Origin: CAWCAW01 sp963714125
GTDB lineage: Bacteria; Actinomycetota; Acidimicrobiia; Acidimicrobiales; UBA8190
Length of the DNA: 64,000 nt
Assembly (NCBI GenBank): GCA_963714125.1
Contig: OY970234.1
Location: 3,162,001 to 3,226,000, forward strand
Reading direction: 5' to 3'
Part shown: positions 27,612 to 36,224 of the stretch, in pieces
Layout of the letters: each line of letters opens with the position of its first letter
Numbering within the stretch: the stretch's first letter is position 1
Notes under the pieces: model-generated
The model's input: only the letters and a program-made list of their open reading frames with translations
What the model was told of the DNA's origin: nothing
Databases searched by the model: none
Position numbers and translations under genes: made by a program

Positions 27612-28106
27612 ATGCCCGGCCTCGAAGACCTCTACCGCGAGATCATCCTCGATCACTACCGCAGCCCGCGCAACCGCGGCGAGCTTCCAGTACCCCCTGC
27701 GCATCGCGCCGAAGGCTTCAACCCGCTGTGCGGCGATGAGGTCGTCGTGTTCGTCCAGGTGGAAGACGGCAAGCTCCAGGGCATTTCCATTGAGGGGCAA
27801 GGCTGCTCGATCAGCCAGTCCTCGGCCTCGCTGATGTCGGCCGCCGTTAAGGGGAAGTCGCTCACCGAAGTACGCGAGTTGATCCAGACCTTCAAGGCGA
27901 TGATGTCCATCCACGAGGCGCGCCTCGGCGACGACGCCGATGGCGACGGTCAGGCCGTCGACCTCACCTCTCTCGGTGAGCTGGCTGCGCTCCAAGGTGT
28001 GGTGAAGTTCCCCGTGCGCATCAAGTGCGCCACGTTGTCCTGGAACACCTTGGCCCAGGGCCTCGACGAGGCCGACGCCGGCACCCTGTCCCCACAAGAC
28101 GCCTGA
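27612..28106 (+). CDS. sufU: SufU, zinc-dependent sulfur acceptor for SufS
   Basis: 164 residues, 21 bp after sufS. It accepts persulfide sulfur from SufS. Start 'MPGLEDLYREIILDHYRSPRN' is typical. The metal ligands are C40 and D42 (PLCGDE), C65 (EGQGCSIS) and C139 (RIKCATLSW), all present. The insertion between the second and third Cys (about 18 residues longer than IscU) marks SufU. The gene ends 36 bp before the convergent LCP gene. The spacer contains a short hairpin (GAGCC/GGCTC, 28105-28118) without a T-run. Confidence 0.94.
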   Translation: MPGLEDLYREIILDHYRSPRNRGELPVPPAHRAEGFNPLCGDEVVVFVQVEDGKLQGISIEGQGCSISQSSASLMSAAVKGKSLTEVRELIQTFKAMMSIHEARLGDDADGDGQAVDLTSLGELAALQGVVKFPVRIKCATLSWNTLAQGLDEADAGTLSPQDA

Positions 28107-28141
28107 GCCCATCGGCTCGGCGCTGCGTGAGGCGGCGCGTG

Positions 28142-29446
28142 TCAACAGGGCGTGGGATCAAACGGCCCCGAGCCGGGCGCCGCGGAGGTAGGCGGGCTCG
28201 ACGCCACTGAAGACGACGAGCTGGGCGCGGCGGTGGTCGGCAGCACGTCGGGCACCGCGATGGCGCCGCCATAGGCGTCGAGAGGCGGGGTGACGACAGC
28301 TTCGGGCGCGGTGCCGAGGAACGCGTTGAGCACTTGCTGCGCTTGAGGCTCCTGCACCACCTCGACATCGCCCGCCTCATCTGAGTAGGCCCCGGTGGTG
28401 GGCAGCGTATAGGTCTGCAGGGCCGATCCCGAAAAGGCATGGTATCGCTGCGCCAAAGACAGCATCATCCCGAAGTTCATGCTCTGGTCGACGGTGACGT
28501 CATTGACGATCGAACCGAGAAACGAGTTCAACGTGATCGGGTTGTAGGTGGAACGCGCCTTGTCGATGAGTGCCTCGATAATGACGTTTTGACGCTGGAT
28601 TCGACCCAGATCGCCCGTCGGGTCGTACTCCCACACTCCGGGCCTGACCTCGTACTCGTAGTAGCGCGACCGGGCCAGGGCCAAGGCGGTCGTACCGTTG
28701 ATGGCCTGGCAGCCGGCCTCGTTGATGTGCAAGCCGGCATTGTTGACACCGTCGTCGTTGTCGCGCGCCGGGTAGGTGAAGTCGAGATGGATCCCACCTA
28801 CCGAATTCACGGCGTTGATGAGGCCTGTGAAATCGATGACGACAAAGTGCGAGATGGGGATGCCGAAGGTGTCCTCGATGGTCTCGATGAGGGGTCCCGT
28901 GCCGTTGTTGAACGACGAGTTGATCTTGTTGTCGGTGGACAGGCCACTGCTGGCCGGCAGACCGGTGATAGAGACGTAGGTGTCGCGCGGGATGGACAAC
29001 AGCGTGGCCGATCCGGTGGCGGGATCGACATGGAGCACTTTGATGGTGTCGCTGCGCTGACCGCCCACCGCTGTGGCCGAGCCAAACGCTTCGGCGCTAG
29101 CGCCGCTGTCGCCGGCCCGACTGTCGGAACCCACGATGAGCACGTTGTAGGGCTGACCGCCCGCCACCGCCACGCACGAAGGACATGCCGACGTCTTGAC
29201 CTGCCCCCAGCGATAGCGGACATACCCGTACAAGGCGCCGGTGCCCGCCAGCACAATGGCGACGAGCACAACGCTCACGCGCAAGACTCGCTCACCGCGG
29301 CTGCGCCGGCGCCGGCTCTTTTGCCCGGTGGCCAACGCGTCGGACCCTCCGGCCGGGCTCGCATCGCCATACGTGGGGCCGGGACTGGGCGGGCTGTTGC
29401 CGCCACCGCCGGGCGGACCCGGCGGCACGTCAGGAGGCGGCACCAC
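28142..29446 (-). CDS. LytR-CpsA-Psr (LCP) family cell-wall glycopolymer ligase
   Basis: 434 residues. A Pro/Gly-rich cytoplasmic N-terminus (1-50), a basic cluster (RRRRSRGER), one membrane segment (about 55-75) and an external LCP domain: 'YNVLIVGSDSRAG' (about 100), 'QRSDTIKVLHVDPATG', 'LLSIPRDTYV', 'NKINSSFNNGTG', 'GRIQRQNVIIEAL' and 'ALALARSRY'. These carry the Asp and Arg residues that bind the lipid pyrophosphate. LCP enzymes attach wall polymers (arabinogalactan, teichoic or capsule-like) to peptidoglycan. A C-terminal Ser/Pro tail is unordered. It lies between the two SUF gene groups. Confidence 0.92.
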   Translation of the reverse strand: MVPPPDVPPGPPGGGGNSPPSPGPTYGDASPAGGSDALATGQKSRRRRSRGERVLRVSVVLVAIVLAGTGALYGYVRYRWGQVKTSACPSCVAVAGGQPYNVLIVGSDSRAGDSGASAEAFGSATAVGGQRSDTIKVLHVDPATGSATLLSIPRDTYVSITGLPASSGLSTDNKINSSFNNGTGPLIETIEDTFGIPISHFVVIDFTGLINAVNSVGGIHLDFTYPARDNDDGVNNAGLHINEAGCQAINGTTALALARSRYYEYEVRPGVWEYDPTGDLGRIQRQNVIIEALIDKARSTYNPITLNSFLGSIVNDVTVDQSMNFGMMLSLAQRYHAFSGSALQTYTLPTTGAYSDEAGDVEVVQEPQAQQVLNAFLGTAPEAVVTPPLDAYGGAIAVPDVLPTTAAPSSSSSVASSPPTSAAPGSGPFDPTPC

Positions 29447-29569
29447 GGCGTCGACGGTACCAGCGCATGGGACGCCATCGGCGTCGCCTCTGGATGCCTG
29501 GCGCGGTGATGATCAGCGCCGCGGGTGCATGAACACCAGCTCAGACGCGCTATTCGCGCTGGTGCTGTC
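29447..29569. other. Spacer between LCP gene and sufC2
   Basis: 123 bp on the leftward unit between the sufC2 stop (29570) and the LCP start (29446). It probably holds the LCP promoter. No gene or RNA is visible. Confidence 0.35.
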
Positions 29570-30391
29570 TTAGAGGTGCGGACCTTCGGGAGGAACGCCA
29601 GCGGGCCCGCCATAAGGGGCATACCCGGTCTGTTCGAGCTCTCCGGCCAACTCGGGTCCACCGGTGGCGACGATGCGACCGTTGATAAAGACGTGCACGA
29701 CATCGGGTCGCAGCACCTTCAACAGGCGGCGGTAGTGGGTGATGGCGAGTACACCCAAGCCCCATTCGTCGACCTGGTCGCGCACGCGCCGGGCCACATC
29801 CTGCAGGCCATCGACGTCGAGGCCCGAGTCGAGTTCGTCGAGGATGGCGATGGCGGGCCGCATCACGGCCAACTGCAACGTCTCACTGCGCTTGCGTTCT
29901 CCTCCGGACAACTCCACGTTGAGGGGTCGGTGCAGCAGCGCCGTCGAAAGGCCCACGCGCGCCGCCTCGATGTCGGCCGCCGCCGCCACCTGCCGGGCGA
30001 TGTCCTGATGTGCGGCTGACTCGTGGCCGCCGAGGGCGGACGCCCCGGCGTCGATCTCGGCCCGAGCCTCGGCCAGGACGTCATGGAGCATGACCCCCGG
30101 AACCTCGGTGGGGTACTGGGGGGCCAAGAACAATCCGAGGCGGGCGCGCTGCCAGGTGGGCAGCGCCAACACGTCGTGGCCGTCGAGGGTGACGCGACCT
30201 CCGAGTACCTCATAGCCCGGCGCGCCCATGAGCACGTGTGCCAGGGTGCTCTTGCCCGAACCATTGGGCCCCATGGCGGCGTGAATCTCACCGCTTTTCA
30301 CGACAAGGTCGACGCCGGTGAGGATCTCGCGCCCTGCCACCCCGGCGTGAAGGTCCTCGATGATCAATTCATGGGTCTTATCGCCTGTCAT
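29570..30391 (-). CDS. SufC-like Fe-S assembly ATPase, copy 2 (with sufD)
   Basis: 273 residues, ATG 30391 overlapping the Rieske stop (ATGA). Walker A GPNGSGKS, 'LFLAPQYPTEVPGV', signature 'VELSGGERKRSETLQLAVM', Walker B 'AILDELDSGLDVDG' and 'ITHYRRLL' are those of SufC. Compared with copy 1 it has Glu-Leu instead of Glu-Thr before DSGLD, SGGERKRSE instead of SGGEKKRNE, and a 23-residue longer C-terminus rich in Gly and Pro. By position, directly downstream of sufD and Rieske, this is the copy expected to work in the SufBCD complex. Both could. Confidence 0.9.
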   Translation of the reverse strand: MTGDKTHELIIEDLHAGVAGREILTGVDLVVKSGEIHAAMGPNGSGKSTLAHVLMGAPGYEVLGGRVTLDGHDVLALPTWQRARLGLFLAPQYPTEVPGVMLHDVLAEARAEIDAGASALGGHESAAHQDIARQVAAAADIEAARVGLSTALLHRPLNVELSGGERKRSETLQLAVMRPAIAILDELDSGLDVDGLQDVARRVRDQVDEWGLGVLAITHYRRLLKVLRPDVVHVFINGRIVATGGPELAGELEQTGYAPYGGPAGVPPEGPHL

Positions 30392-30705
30392 GGGAGCTCC
30401 ACCAACACGTCGGCGCCGTCAACGCGCACGGGGTATACCGCCACGGGCTTGGTGGCGGGCAGAGAGCGGGGCTCGCCGGTGAGGAGGTCGAATGTCGACC
30501 CGTGCTTCCAGCATTCGATCTCGCACTCCTCGGCCAAGACTTCACCTTCGGACAACGAGTAGTTCTCGTGGCTACAGGTGTCGTCGACGGCATGGAACTC
30601 GTCACCGATGCGCACCAGCGCGATGCGCCGACCAGCCGCGTCAAAGCAGCGCGCCGTTCCCGGCTCGAGTTCGTCGCGGGCACAGAGACGCACGATGTCA
30701 GCCAT
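30388..30705 (-). CDS. Rieske [2Fe-2S] ferredoxin-like protein of the SUF operon
   Basis: 105 residues from ATG 30705 ('MADIVRLCARDELEPGTAR'). The Rieske cluster ligands are in CSHENYSLSEGEV (C-x-H) and CEIECWKHGSTFDL (C-x2-H). No signal peptide, so it is cytoplasmic and resembles NirD or dioxygenase-type Rieske ferredoxins. Genes of this kind sit between sufD and sufC in many actinobacteria. It overlaps sufD by 8 bp and sufC2 by 4 bp. Its role may be electron supply to cluster assembly, which is inference from position. Confidence 0.92.
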   Translation of the reverse strand: MADIVRLCARDELEPGTARCFDAAGRRIALVRIGDEFHAVDDTCSHENYSLSEGEVLAEECEIECWKHGSTFDLLTGEPRSLPATKPVAVYPVRVDGADVLVELP

Positions 30706-32137
30706 ATGCGCCACCCCCGTCCCCAGAGAGCACCGCCGTTGCGTCAGCGGCGGGGCGTCCGGCCAAGCGTTGGGCGACGGCATCCTCGAGCATGCGCCCG
30801 ACGCCGGCGAACGGCGAACGCGCCGCCAAGTCGGAAAAGAACCCAAGCACGATCAGTCGTTCCGCTACCACCGGTTCGATACCTCTGGATTCGAGGTAGT
30901 AACGCTGGGCCTCGTCGACGGGTCCCACCGTCGACGCATGGCTGCAGCGCACGTCGTTCTCTTCGATGTCGAGGTTCGGCACCGAGTCGGCGTGGGCCCC
31001 TTCGGAGAGAACCAGGTTCTGATTGGTCTGAAAGGCGTTTGCGCCGCGAGCACCGTGGCGCATACGGATCAGACCGCTGTAGACAGACCTCGAACGATCG
31101 GCCACCGCACCCTTGAACAGCAACTCGCTGCTGGTGCGAGGGGCGTGGTGATCCTGCAGGGTGCGGAAGTCATGTACTTGCGATCCGGTTCCGAGGTAGG
31201 CGGCCAGCAGCGCTGTATTGCCGCCCGGCCCGACGATGGCGGAGTCGGTTCTCACCCGGGCGTAGGACCCACCGAGGCCAACCGTGAACGATCGCAGGGT
31301 GGCATCTCGGCCCACCCGGCTCGCCTGCGTGCCGATGTGGACGGTTCCGGGGTGCAGAAGCTGCACGTTGGCGTAAGAGAGACGGGCGTCGTCGGCGATA
31401 TCAAGCTCAGCCACGGGAACGATGAGTGCCGAAGACCCTCCCCCGCCGTCGGCGGCGCCCGTCGGTAGCGACGCCACCAGTTCGATGACTTCGCCGCTGC
31501 CTGACACGCCCACTCGTACGAGCGTTCGTGGGAAGACGCTCGGCGCCGTGCTAGCGGCGCCGATGGGGTCGGTCTCAACGAGATGAACGATCACGAGGGG
31601 GCTGGCGACGACCTTTTTCGGGGCGACGCTCACTTCGACGACGTCGGCGAGGAATGCATCGTGCAAGGCGAAGAAGGCATCAGTGACGCCGACGAGCTCG
31701 CCCAGGCGCACCGGCGTGTCCAACGTTTCCCCGGTAGGCGCCCCACGACTCGAGACGACGGTCATGGACCCCTCATCGACAACGGCAGGGTCGACTTCGA
31801 TGGCCACGACGGCGCCGTGGCGGGTGACGACCAAGCCTGAGCGCTCGCCCAGGGGATCGACCAGCGAACGGGCGTAGCGCACGGCGGAACCCGGGTCGCC
31901 CTGTGGTGCGATGGGCGCAAAGGCGTCGAGGTCGAACGTATCGATGCCGCTATAGCGCCAGATCTCTTCCGCCTCGGTGGGCAGGGACTGGGCGCTGAAG
32001 CGCTCCCACGCTTCCTGCCGACGACGCGCCAGCCACGCGGGGCCAGCCAAGGCGACCGAGGAATCAGCAGTAAAGGTGGTCAGGACGTTTCCTCGCTCTG
32101 AGACAATGCTGTGGTGCGGGGCGGGTGCCCGCCTCAT
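30698..32137 (-). CDS. sufD: SufD, Fe-S cluster scaffold subunit
   Basis: 479 residues from ATG 32137, but the first 17 residues are poorly conserved in style. A CTG preceded by GCGAGGAA (about 32085) is another possible start. SufD forms the SufBCD scaffold with SufB and SufC. The beta-helix core shows 'SYANVQLLHPGTVHIGTQASRVG', 'GPGGNTALLAAYLGTGSQVHDF', 'TSSELLFKGAVADRSRSVYSGLIRM' and 'NQNLVLSEGAHADSVPNLDIEENDV' plus 'CSHASTVGPVDEAQRYYLESRGI'. All match the SufBD family. The frame stays open upstream to 32593, but there overlaps the crotonase gene. sufB is 21 kb away on the same strand. Confidence 0.93.
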   Translation of the reverse strand: MRRAPAPHHSIVSERGNVLTTFTADSSVALAGPAWLARRRQEAWERFSAQSLPTEAEEIWRYSGIDTFDLDAFAPIAPQGDPGSAVRYARSLVDPLGERSGLVVTRHGAVVAIEVDPAVVDEGSMTVVSSRGAPTGETLDTPVRLGELVGVTDAFFALHDAFLADVVEVSVAPKKVVASPLVIVHLVETDPIGAASTAPSVFPRTLVRVGVSGSGEVIELVASLPTGAADGGGGSSALIVPVAELDIADDARLSYANVQLLHPGTVHIGTQASRVGRDATLRSFTVGLGGSYARVRTDSAIVGPGGNTALLAAYLGTGSQVHDFRTLQDHHAPRTSSELLFKGAVADRSRSVYSGLIRMRHGARGANAFQTNQNLVLSEGAHADSVPNLDIEENDVRCSHASTVGPVDEAQRYYLESRGIEPVVAERLIVLGFFSDLAARSPFAGVGRMLEDAVAQRLAGRPAADATAVLSGDGGGAYG

Positions 32138-32210
32138 CGACCATCCTAGTGGCCCAGGTTGTGCGTTCTGACCAGGGCCGATTGCCCTTCGCTGCCCTAA
32201 GCTGCACGTC

Positions 32211-33068
32211 ATGTCCGACGACGATGTCTTGTCTATAGAACGCCAAGGGCCAGTTGCCACGTTGTGGCTTGATCGGCCCGACGCCCGCAACGCCATGGGA
32301 ACAGCCTTCTTCGACGGGCTACCGAAAGCCATGGCCGAACTGGGCGCCGACCGCGGCGTACGGGCTGTGGTCATCGCGGCCCGAGGACCACACTTCAGCG
32401 TGGGTTTGGACCTCAAGTCCATGGCGTCACTGCTCACCGGAGGGACACAGGAGCCCGCTGTTGGCGAACCTGACGCAACGGCGTCCGCCGCTTCCATGGC
32501 GATGCGGGCCGCCTCGGCGCGCCAAGGGATCCTCCGCATGCAGGCGTCGGTTTCGTCGGTGGCCTTATGTCCCAAGCCGGTGATTGCCGCCATCCACGGC
32601 TACTGCCTGGGGGGAGGGGTGGACGTGGCCACGGCGTGTGATGTTCGCCTGGCATCTGCCGACGCCATCTTCTCCGTACGCGAGACGCGCATGGCCATAG
32701 TGGCTGATCTGGGAAGCCTGCAGCGGCTGCCCCGGATCATCGGCAAGGGTCATATATCCGAGTTGGCTTTGTCCGGTCGCGACATCACCGCAGCACGTGC
32801 CAAGGAGATTGGTCTCGTCAACGACGTGTTTGCTGACGTTGACGCCGTCGTCGAGGCAGCACGTGTGCTTGCTGGTGACATGGCCTCCAACTCCCCCATT
32901 GCCGTGGAGGGAACCAAGGCGGTGCTCGCCGCGTGCGAGGATCGCTCGGTGGCCGATGGGCTCGACTATGTCGCCACCTGGAATGCCGGCTTCTTGCAAT
33001 CCGATGACCTGGTAGAAGCCATGACGGCCTTTATGGCGAAGCGGCCCCCCGAGTTTCGAGGGAGGTAA
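32211..33068 (+). CDS. Crotonase-family enoyl-CoA hydratase/isomerase (dienoyl-CoA isomerase-like)
   Basis: 285 residues, ATG 32211. Crotonase fold with 'VATLWLDRPDARNAMGTAFF', oxyanion loops 'GPHFSVGLDLKSMASLL' and 'IHGYCLGGGVDVATACDVRLAS', and 'ETRMAIVADLGSLQRLPRIIGKG'. The sequence AxVADLGSLQRLP is close to the delta3,5-delta2,4-dienoyl-CoA isomerase pattern, where an Asp does the chemistry, rather than the two Glu of hydratases. The insertion of about 25 residues after 'MASLL' is also typical of that group. Substrate specificity is inference. It is divergent from sufD (73-bp gap) and is the last core-like gene before the accessory region. Confidence 0.88.
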   Translation: MSDDDVLSIERQGPVATLWLDRPDARNAMGTAFFDGLPKAMAELGADRGVRAVVIAARGPHFSVGLDLKSMASLLTGGTQEPAVGEPDATASAASMAMRAASARQGILRMQASVSSVALCPKPVIAAIHGYCLGGGVDVATACDVRLASADAIFSVRETRMAIVADLGSLQRLPRIIGKGHISELALSGRDITAARAKEIGLVNDVFADVDAVVEAARVLAGDMASNSPIAVEGTKAVLAACEDRSVADGLDYVATWNAGFLQSDDLVEAMTAFMAKRPPEFRGR

Positions 33069-33157
33069 TGCTCGGGTGGACGGGCCACGTGGCCCTCGGC
33101 TTTATCGCCACCCCGGTCCTCTTGTTGATTCGGAATCAATAGGCAACGCTGTCGGCT

Positions 33158-33544
33158 GTGAACGCTTCGAACGGGCCCAGGGGGCGTGTCGGTCCACCCG
33201 CCGACGGGATCACCGAGTTGGCGCAGTCGCACCCAAGGGAACCCCCGTCGGAGGTGACTTTATCGCCGGACTATACGGCGCCATCTCCGCTCTGTCCGCT
33301 GTCCGATGCCACTGATGCGCTGGTTCCGCCGGCTCTCCTTGCGAGGGTGATTGCGTGGCAGAAGGAGTTTGATTCCAACTTTCATTGGGATACGGGGTGG
33401 AGTTCGGAAGAAACGAAGGGGAAATGGGCCGACGAGGCTGTCCATCTGGAAGCGGAGTTACGCGAGGCGCTAGCCGGGAAGGCCGAGTTGATCGTGGACC
33501 TTTGGCCCCTATATCCCGATGACGAAGATGTCCGACCGAGCTGA
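33158..33544 (+). CDS. Hypothetical small protein at the left edge of the accessory region
   Basis: 128 residues, GTG 33158. The N-terminal 55 residues are Pro-rich and loosely coding. The C-terminal 65 ('PALLARVIAWQKEFDSNFHWD', 'KWADEAVHLEAELREALAGKAELIVDLWPL') are well ordered and look like a small helical domain. I believe I have seen such 'W...F...FHWDTGW...E....W...' proteins among actinobacterial hypotheticals, but cannot name a family. The true start may be further in. One copy of the dispersed repeat follows 36 bp after the stop. Confidence 0.55.
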   Translation: MNASNGPRGRVGPPADGITELAQSHPREPPSEVTLSPDYTAPSPLCPLSDATDALVPPALLARVIAWQKEFDSNFHWDTGWSSEETKGKWADEAVHLEAELREALAGKAELIVDLWPLYPDDEDVRPS

Positions 33545-33579
33545 ATCACAACAGATCTCAGCTCCTGCCCCCTCGTTAC

Positions 33580-33620
33580 CTCAAGGGACATTCCTGGACC
33601 CTGGCGTGAGCGAGGTTCCT
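33580..33620 (+). repeat. Dispersed repeat copy A
   Basis: Near-perfect copy of the intergenic element: left half CTCAAGGGACATTCC, right half CCCTGGCGTGAGCGAGG. CTCA/TGAG and AGGG/CCCT can pair into an imperfect hairpin. It lies after the gene ending at 33544. A downstream extension (GCGATTTGG.CATGCG) is shared with copy D. Confidence 0.85.
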
Positions 33621-33907
33621 GCGATTTGGACATGCGATGCGGGGTCCAAACAACGCAGAGCCCTGCACGGTGTTCCCGATTATCGGAACCACCAAACGGT
33701 CTTGACGAGGGACCTCCTTCGCAGTGTCACCTAGTGCGGTGAGCCACGCGCTTCCAATCGATCCAGCCACACGCCAGTGGGACACACGTGCAGACGCCGA
33801 TCCCGGCCGGACCCCCCTCTTCCCACGGGGATGAGACGGTGTCTGCGCAATACACTGGGCCGGAAGCTGGTGTTCGGTGGTACGTCCTCGCTACGGAAGG
33901 CTGGGAG
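33621..33907. other. Spacer before the lipoprotein gene
   Basis: 287 bp with no convincing gene. It holds the probable promoter of the lipoprotein at 33908. A frame opens at 33788 in phase with the lipoprotein but lacks a signal peptide, so the ATG at 33908 is preferred. Confidence 0.4.
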
Positions 33908-34387
33908 ATGAAGAACATAGCCGTCATCGCCGTCTGTACTGTTACCTGCTTATTTACTGCCTGTAGCTCGCCAACAAGCTCTTTGCCGTCGTTTATAGGT
34001 CAACCGGACGCGGGGCTCAGAACGACGGCAGCCGACTATGCCCAAGCCAATTTGACTGGCTCGGTCACCGACATCAGGCGCCTACTTAGTCCGACGTGTC
34101 GATCACAGGACCAGCACCTCACATCCCAATCCCTCCCGGTTGCTCGTCATATCTGGGAGCAAATGGTCGGCGTCGACTTTCAAAGTGTTCACGTCACTGG
34201 CGTGCGGCTGCGTGAAGTAAGTCAAACGACAGCCGAGGCCGAGGTTGAATACAGCATTCCGAACGGCGAGGCGGGGAATGACAACTGGGTCAGCTACGAA
34301 TATATCAACAAGGATTGGAAAGTTGCAGGGACTTGCGCCGTCCCGATTGGTAGCTCGGAGACATCGTTCAGTACTGGCTCGACGTAG
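33908..34387 (+). CDS. Small lipoprotein of unknown function
   Basis: 159 residues from ATG 33908, which follows GGGAG and gives a clean lipoprotein signal ('MKNIAVIAVCTVTCLFTACSS', lipobox FTAC). The mature part is about 140 residues, polar, with 'AADYAQANLTGSVTDIRRLLS', two Cys ('TCRSQDQH' and 'GTCAVPI') and a strand-rich C-terminal half ending in 'YEYINKDWKVAGTCAV'. That layout resembles NTF2/lumazine-binding-like lipoproteins that sense or hold small ligands, but there is no strong family signal. The codon use is less GC-rich than in neighbours outside the region. Confidence 0.75.
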   Translation: MKNIAVIAVCTVTCLFTACSSPTSSLPSFIGQPDAGLRTTAADYAQANLTGSVTDIRRLLSPTCRSQDQHLTSQSLPVARHIWEQMVGVDFQSVHVTGVRLREVSQTTAEAEVEYSIPNGEAGNDNWVSYEYINKDWKVAGTCAVPIGSSETSFSTGST

Positions 34388-34711
34388 AGCGAAGTGCCTG
34401 ATGTGCACGATCGCCGACGCAATCCCCCCCTTGCCGACCGCCTCTTCGCCGCTCAAGTGACATTCCCGAGACTCCGGCGTGGACGGGAGCTGGCACTGCA
34501 GCTATCGGACCAACCTTCTGCTCGGCCTACGCGTAAATAATTCAGCCGCGGCAATCGCAAGCGGGTTGCCGCCATGCTGTGCCTCACCGACTGCCCCGTA
34601 TCGCTTTGCTCGCGTGAATACGTAGGGTCGCAACCCCTGAGTATCAGTACGCCTCGAAGCCCACGTCATCTCAGAGCCGAGAGACTTGCACCTTCGAGGA
34701 CGGTCCCCGGC
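34388..34711. other. Spacer between lipoprotein and HD-domain gene, convergent
   Basis: 324 bp containing repeat copy B (34452-34490) and otherwise no gene I can support. Two convergent stops face it. It shares with copy C an extra 16-bp stretch before the repeat (GAC.GCCT.TTCGCCG). Confidence 0.5.
34452..34490 (+). repeat. Dispersed repeat copy B (degenerate)
   Basis: CTCAAGTGACATTCCCGAG, then CTCCGGCGTGGACGGGAG. The left half agrees at 14 of 15 bases with copy A; the right half is diverged. Same orientation as all other copies. Confidence 0.7.
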
Positions 34712-35245
34712 TCAGGTCGGCGGGCGCAAGCGGAACATCGGAAACGGCCGCCACGGGTGTGCAATGGCATACCTAAGTCCCGCGCGCCCGAGAAACCCTT
34801 GGAACCCGCAATAAGGAAACGCCTCGGTCAACTCGCCAACCCGCCCCGGCCCGATGGATTTGCCCCATATCTGTGGCCAGGCATCCGCTCGGTCGGCCTG
34901 TCGGAAACCTTCGGCCACGGGGTCGGCTAGCGGTCGAAGGCAATGGTGATACTCGATCATGAGCCGAAGGCGAGGCGATGATTCGACCTTGAACTCCGGT
35001 GCGAGCTCTTTGGCCAGTTGAGCTGACGGAGCTAGATAATCCAGTGTCCGAGCAGTCCAGAGGCCGAGGTCGTGCGTAACCCACGCCAACGCCAGCTCGG
35101 CCGAGTCGGTGAGTCCTGACAGGAGCATGTGGAGATTGAGTCCTCGATAGACGTGATTGCGGTACATCACTGCCTGACCACCGAGGTCGTCGTCGTAACG
35201 GCCAAGGATCTCGTCGATCACCGGGTTCGCCTGGACAAGCTTCAC
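34712..35245 (-). CDS. HD-domain protein (putative phosphohydrolase)
   Basis: 177 residues. The likely HD metal centre is H in 'MYRNHVYRGLNLHMLL' (about 31), the HD pair in 'WVTHDLGLWTARTLDYL' (about 57), and 'MIEYHHCLRPL' (about 98). 'LAPSAQLAKELAPEF' and 'WTARTLDYL' are typical of a small HD family. HD proteins hydrolyse phosphate esters or nucleotides with metal ions. No other domain is attached. Nucleotide target unknown. It lies alone between repeat copies B and C, on the strand opposite to the repeat's lettering. Confidence 0.75.
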   Translation of the reverse strand: MKLVQANPVIDEILGRYDDDLGGQAVMYRNHVYRGLNLHMLLSGLTDSAELALAWVTHDLGLWTARTLDYLAPSAQLAKELAPEFKVESSPRLRLMIEYHHCLRPLADPVAEGFRQADRADAWPQIWGKSIGPGRVGELTEAFPYCGFQGFLGRAGLRYAIAHPWRPFPMFRLRPPT

Positions 35246-35369
35246 GACGAGAAGCTAACCCCATTAGCAACCGAGCCGCCGGGAATGCCCGGTTGCAAGG
35301 GTGCCAAAGGGGAACCAGCCAGCGGGGTACCTGGCCAATCGCAACCACTTGCGGACGGCCTTTTCGCCG

Positions 35370-35410
35370 CTCAAGGGACGTTCCCGGACCCTGGCGTGAG
35401 CCAGGCTTCG
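35370..35410 (+). repeat. Dispersed repeat copy C
   Basis: CTCAAGGGACGTTCC and CCCTGGCGTGAGCCAGG, one change in each half from copy A. The 20 bp before it (GAC.GCCT.TTCGCCG) repeat those of copy B. It lies between two leftward genes. Confidence 0.85.
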
Positions 35411-35526
35411 CGGCTGGTCGACTTCGGAACCGTAGTCACCTGGCGCATTCCGTCGATGCGGAGCTTTGATCCTCCAGGCATCCTCGACCTTTCGTTCTCC
35501 ACCGCGGCACGGGTCGCCAAGGAGTG

Positions 35527-36174
35527 TCAGGCAATAGCCACGCCGGAGATGTGCGGGTTGAAGGGCAGAAATGGCGAATGGATTCGATAGGGGTGGTGTG
35601 CAAGTTCGGAGAACCCAGCCGAGCGAATGATTTGTTCCAAGTCTCGTTCGCATGAGCACCCCTCGAACGCCCAGGCCCAGGGCCGGCGCAGGAGGCGCTG
35701 AACCGCGCGCGTCGGCGTACCTTGACGTGCCACCACGTGCTCGACATAACAGAATCGCCCTCCCGGCCTCAGGATCCTCCTGACTTCTGAAACGACTCGA
35801 GATGGATCGGATACGGAGCAAAGCACCAGACTGGAGATGACAGCGTCAGCGCTCTGATCGGGCAGATCGATCGCTTCGCCCACGACACGCTTGATCTCCA
35901 GGTCTATCGACCTGTGCTCGGCATTGCGGCGAAGGGCCCCGTGCATGTGGGGATTCGGTTCGACGGCAACCAGCCGGGTCCCTGGTCTCAGGTAGCGCAG
36001 ATTGGCTCCGACGCCGGATCCCAACTCGACCACCGAACTTGGCAGATCGGCGTATACCCGTTCCTTTTGCTTCCGGACGTGCCAGTTGATGTACCCGTCC
36101 ATGACGAGGAAGAAGGCCGCGTTGAACCTTCCCCGGCCGGCATGCACCTCGAATTCAGACGGCGCCACGATCAT
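35527..36174 (-). CDS. Class I SAM-dependent methyltransferase
   Basis: 215 residues. Motif I 'VVELGSGVGANLRYL' (about 49-63), motif II 'RLVAVEPNPHM', motif 'AIDLPDQSADAVISSLVLCSV' and 'VVSEVRRILRPGGRFCYVEHVVA' place it in the UbiE/methyltransferase_11 clan. The C-terminal region ('GCSCERDLEQIIRSAGFSEL') resembles METTL7-type methyltransferases of small thiols or lipids. A start at the listed ATG is supported by typical N-terminal length. It is upstream of repeat copy C and follows the hydrolase-LuxR gene (50-bp gap) on the same strand, so they may be one unit. Confidence 0.9.
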   Translation of the reverse strand: MIVAPSEFEVHAGRGRFNAAFFLVMDGYINWHVRKQKERVYADLPSSVVELGSGVGANLRYLRPGTRLVAVEPNPHMHGALRRNAEHRSIDLEIKRVVGEAIDLPDQSADAVISSLVLCSVSDPSRVVSEVRRILRPGGRFCYVEHVVARQGTPTRAVQRLLRRPWAWAFEGCSCERDLEQIIRSAGFSELAHHPYRIHSPFLPFNPHISGVAIA

Positions 36175-36224
36175 GATGACATTGTGCGCTGTGACTGACG
36201 CTTGCTCTCAAGCGTAGAACTACC

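Noticed and set aside
28105..28118. Short hairpin after sufU as an intrinsic terminator.
   Set aside because: Five-pair stem and no T-run; too weak to call.
32138..32593. Long N-terminal extension of SufD.
   Set aside because: It overlaps the crotonase gene on the other strand and does not resemble SufD; the family begins near residue 1 of the chosen start.
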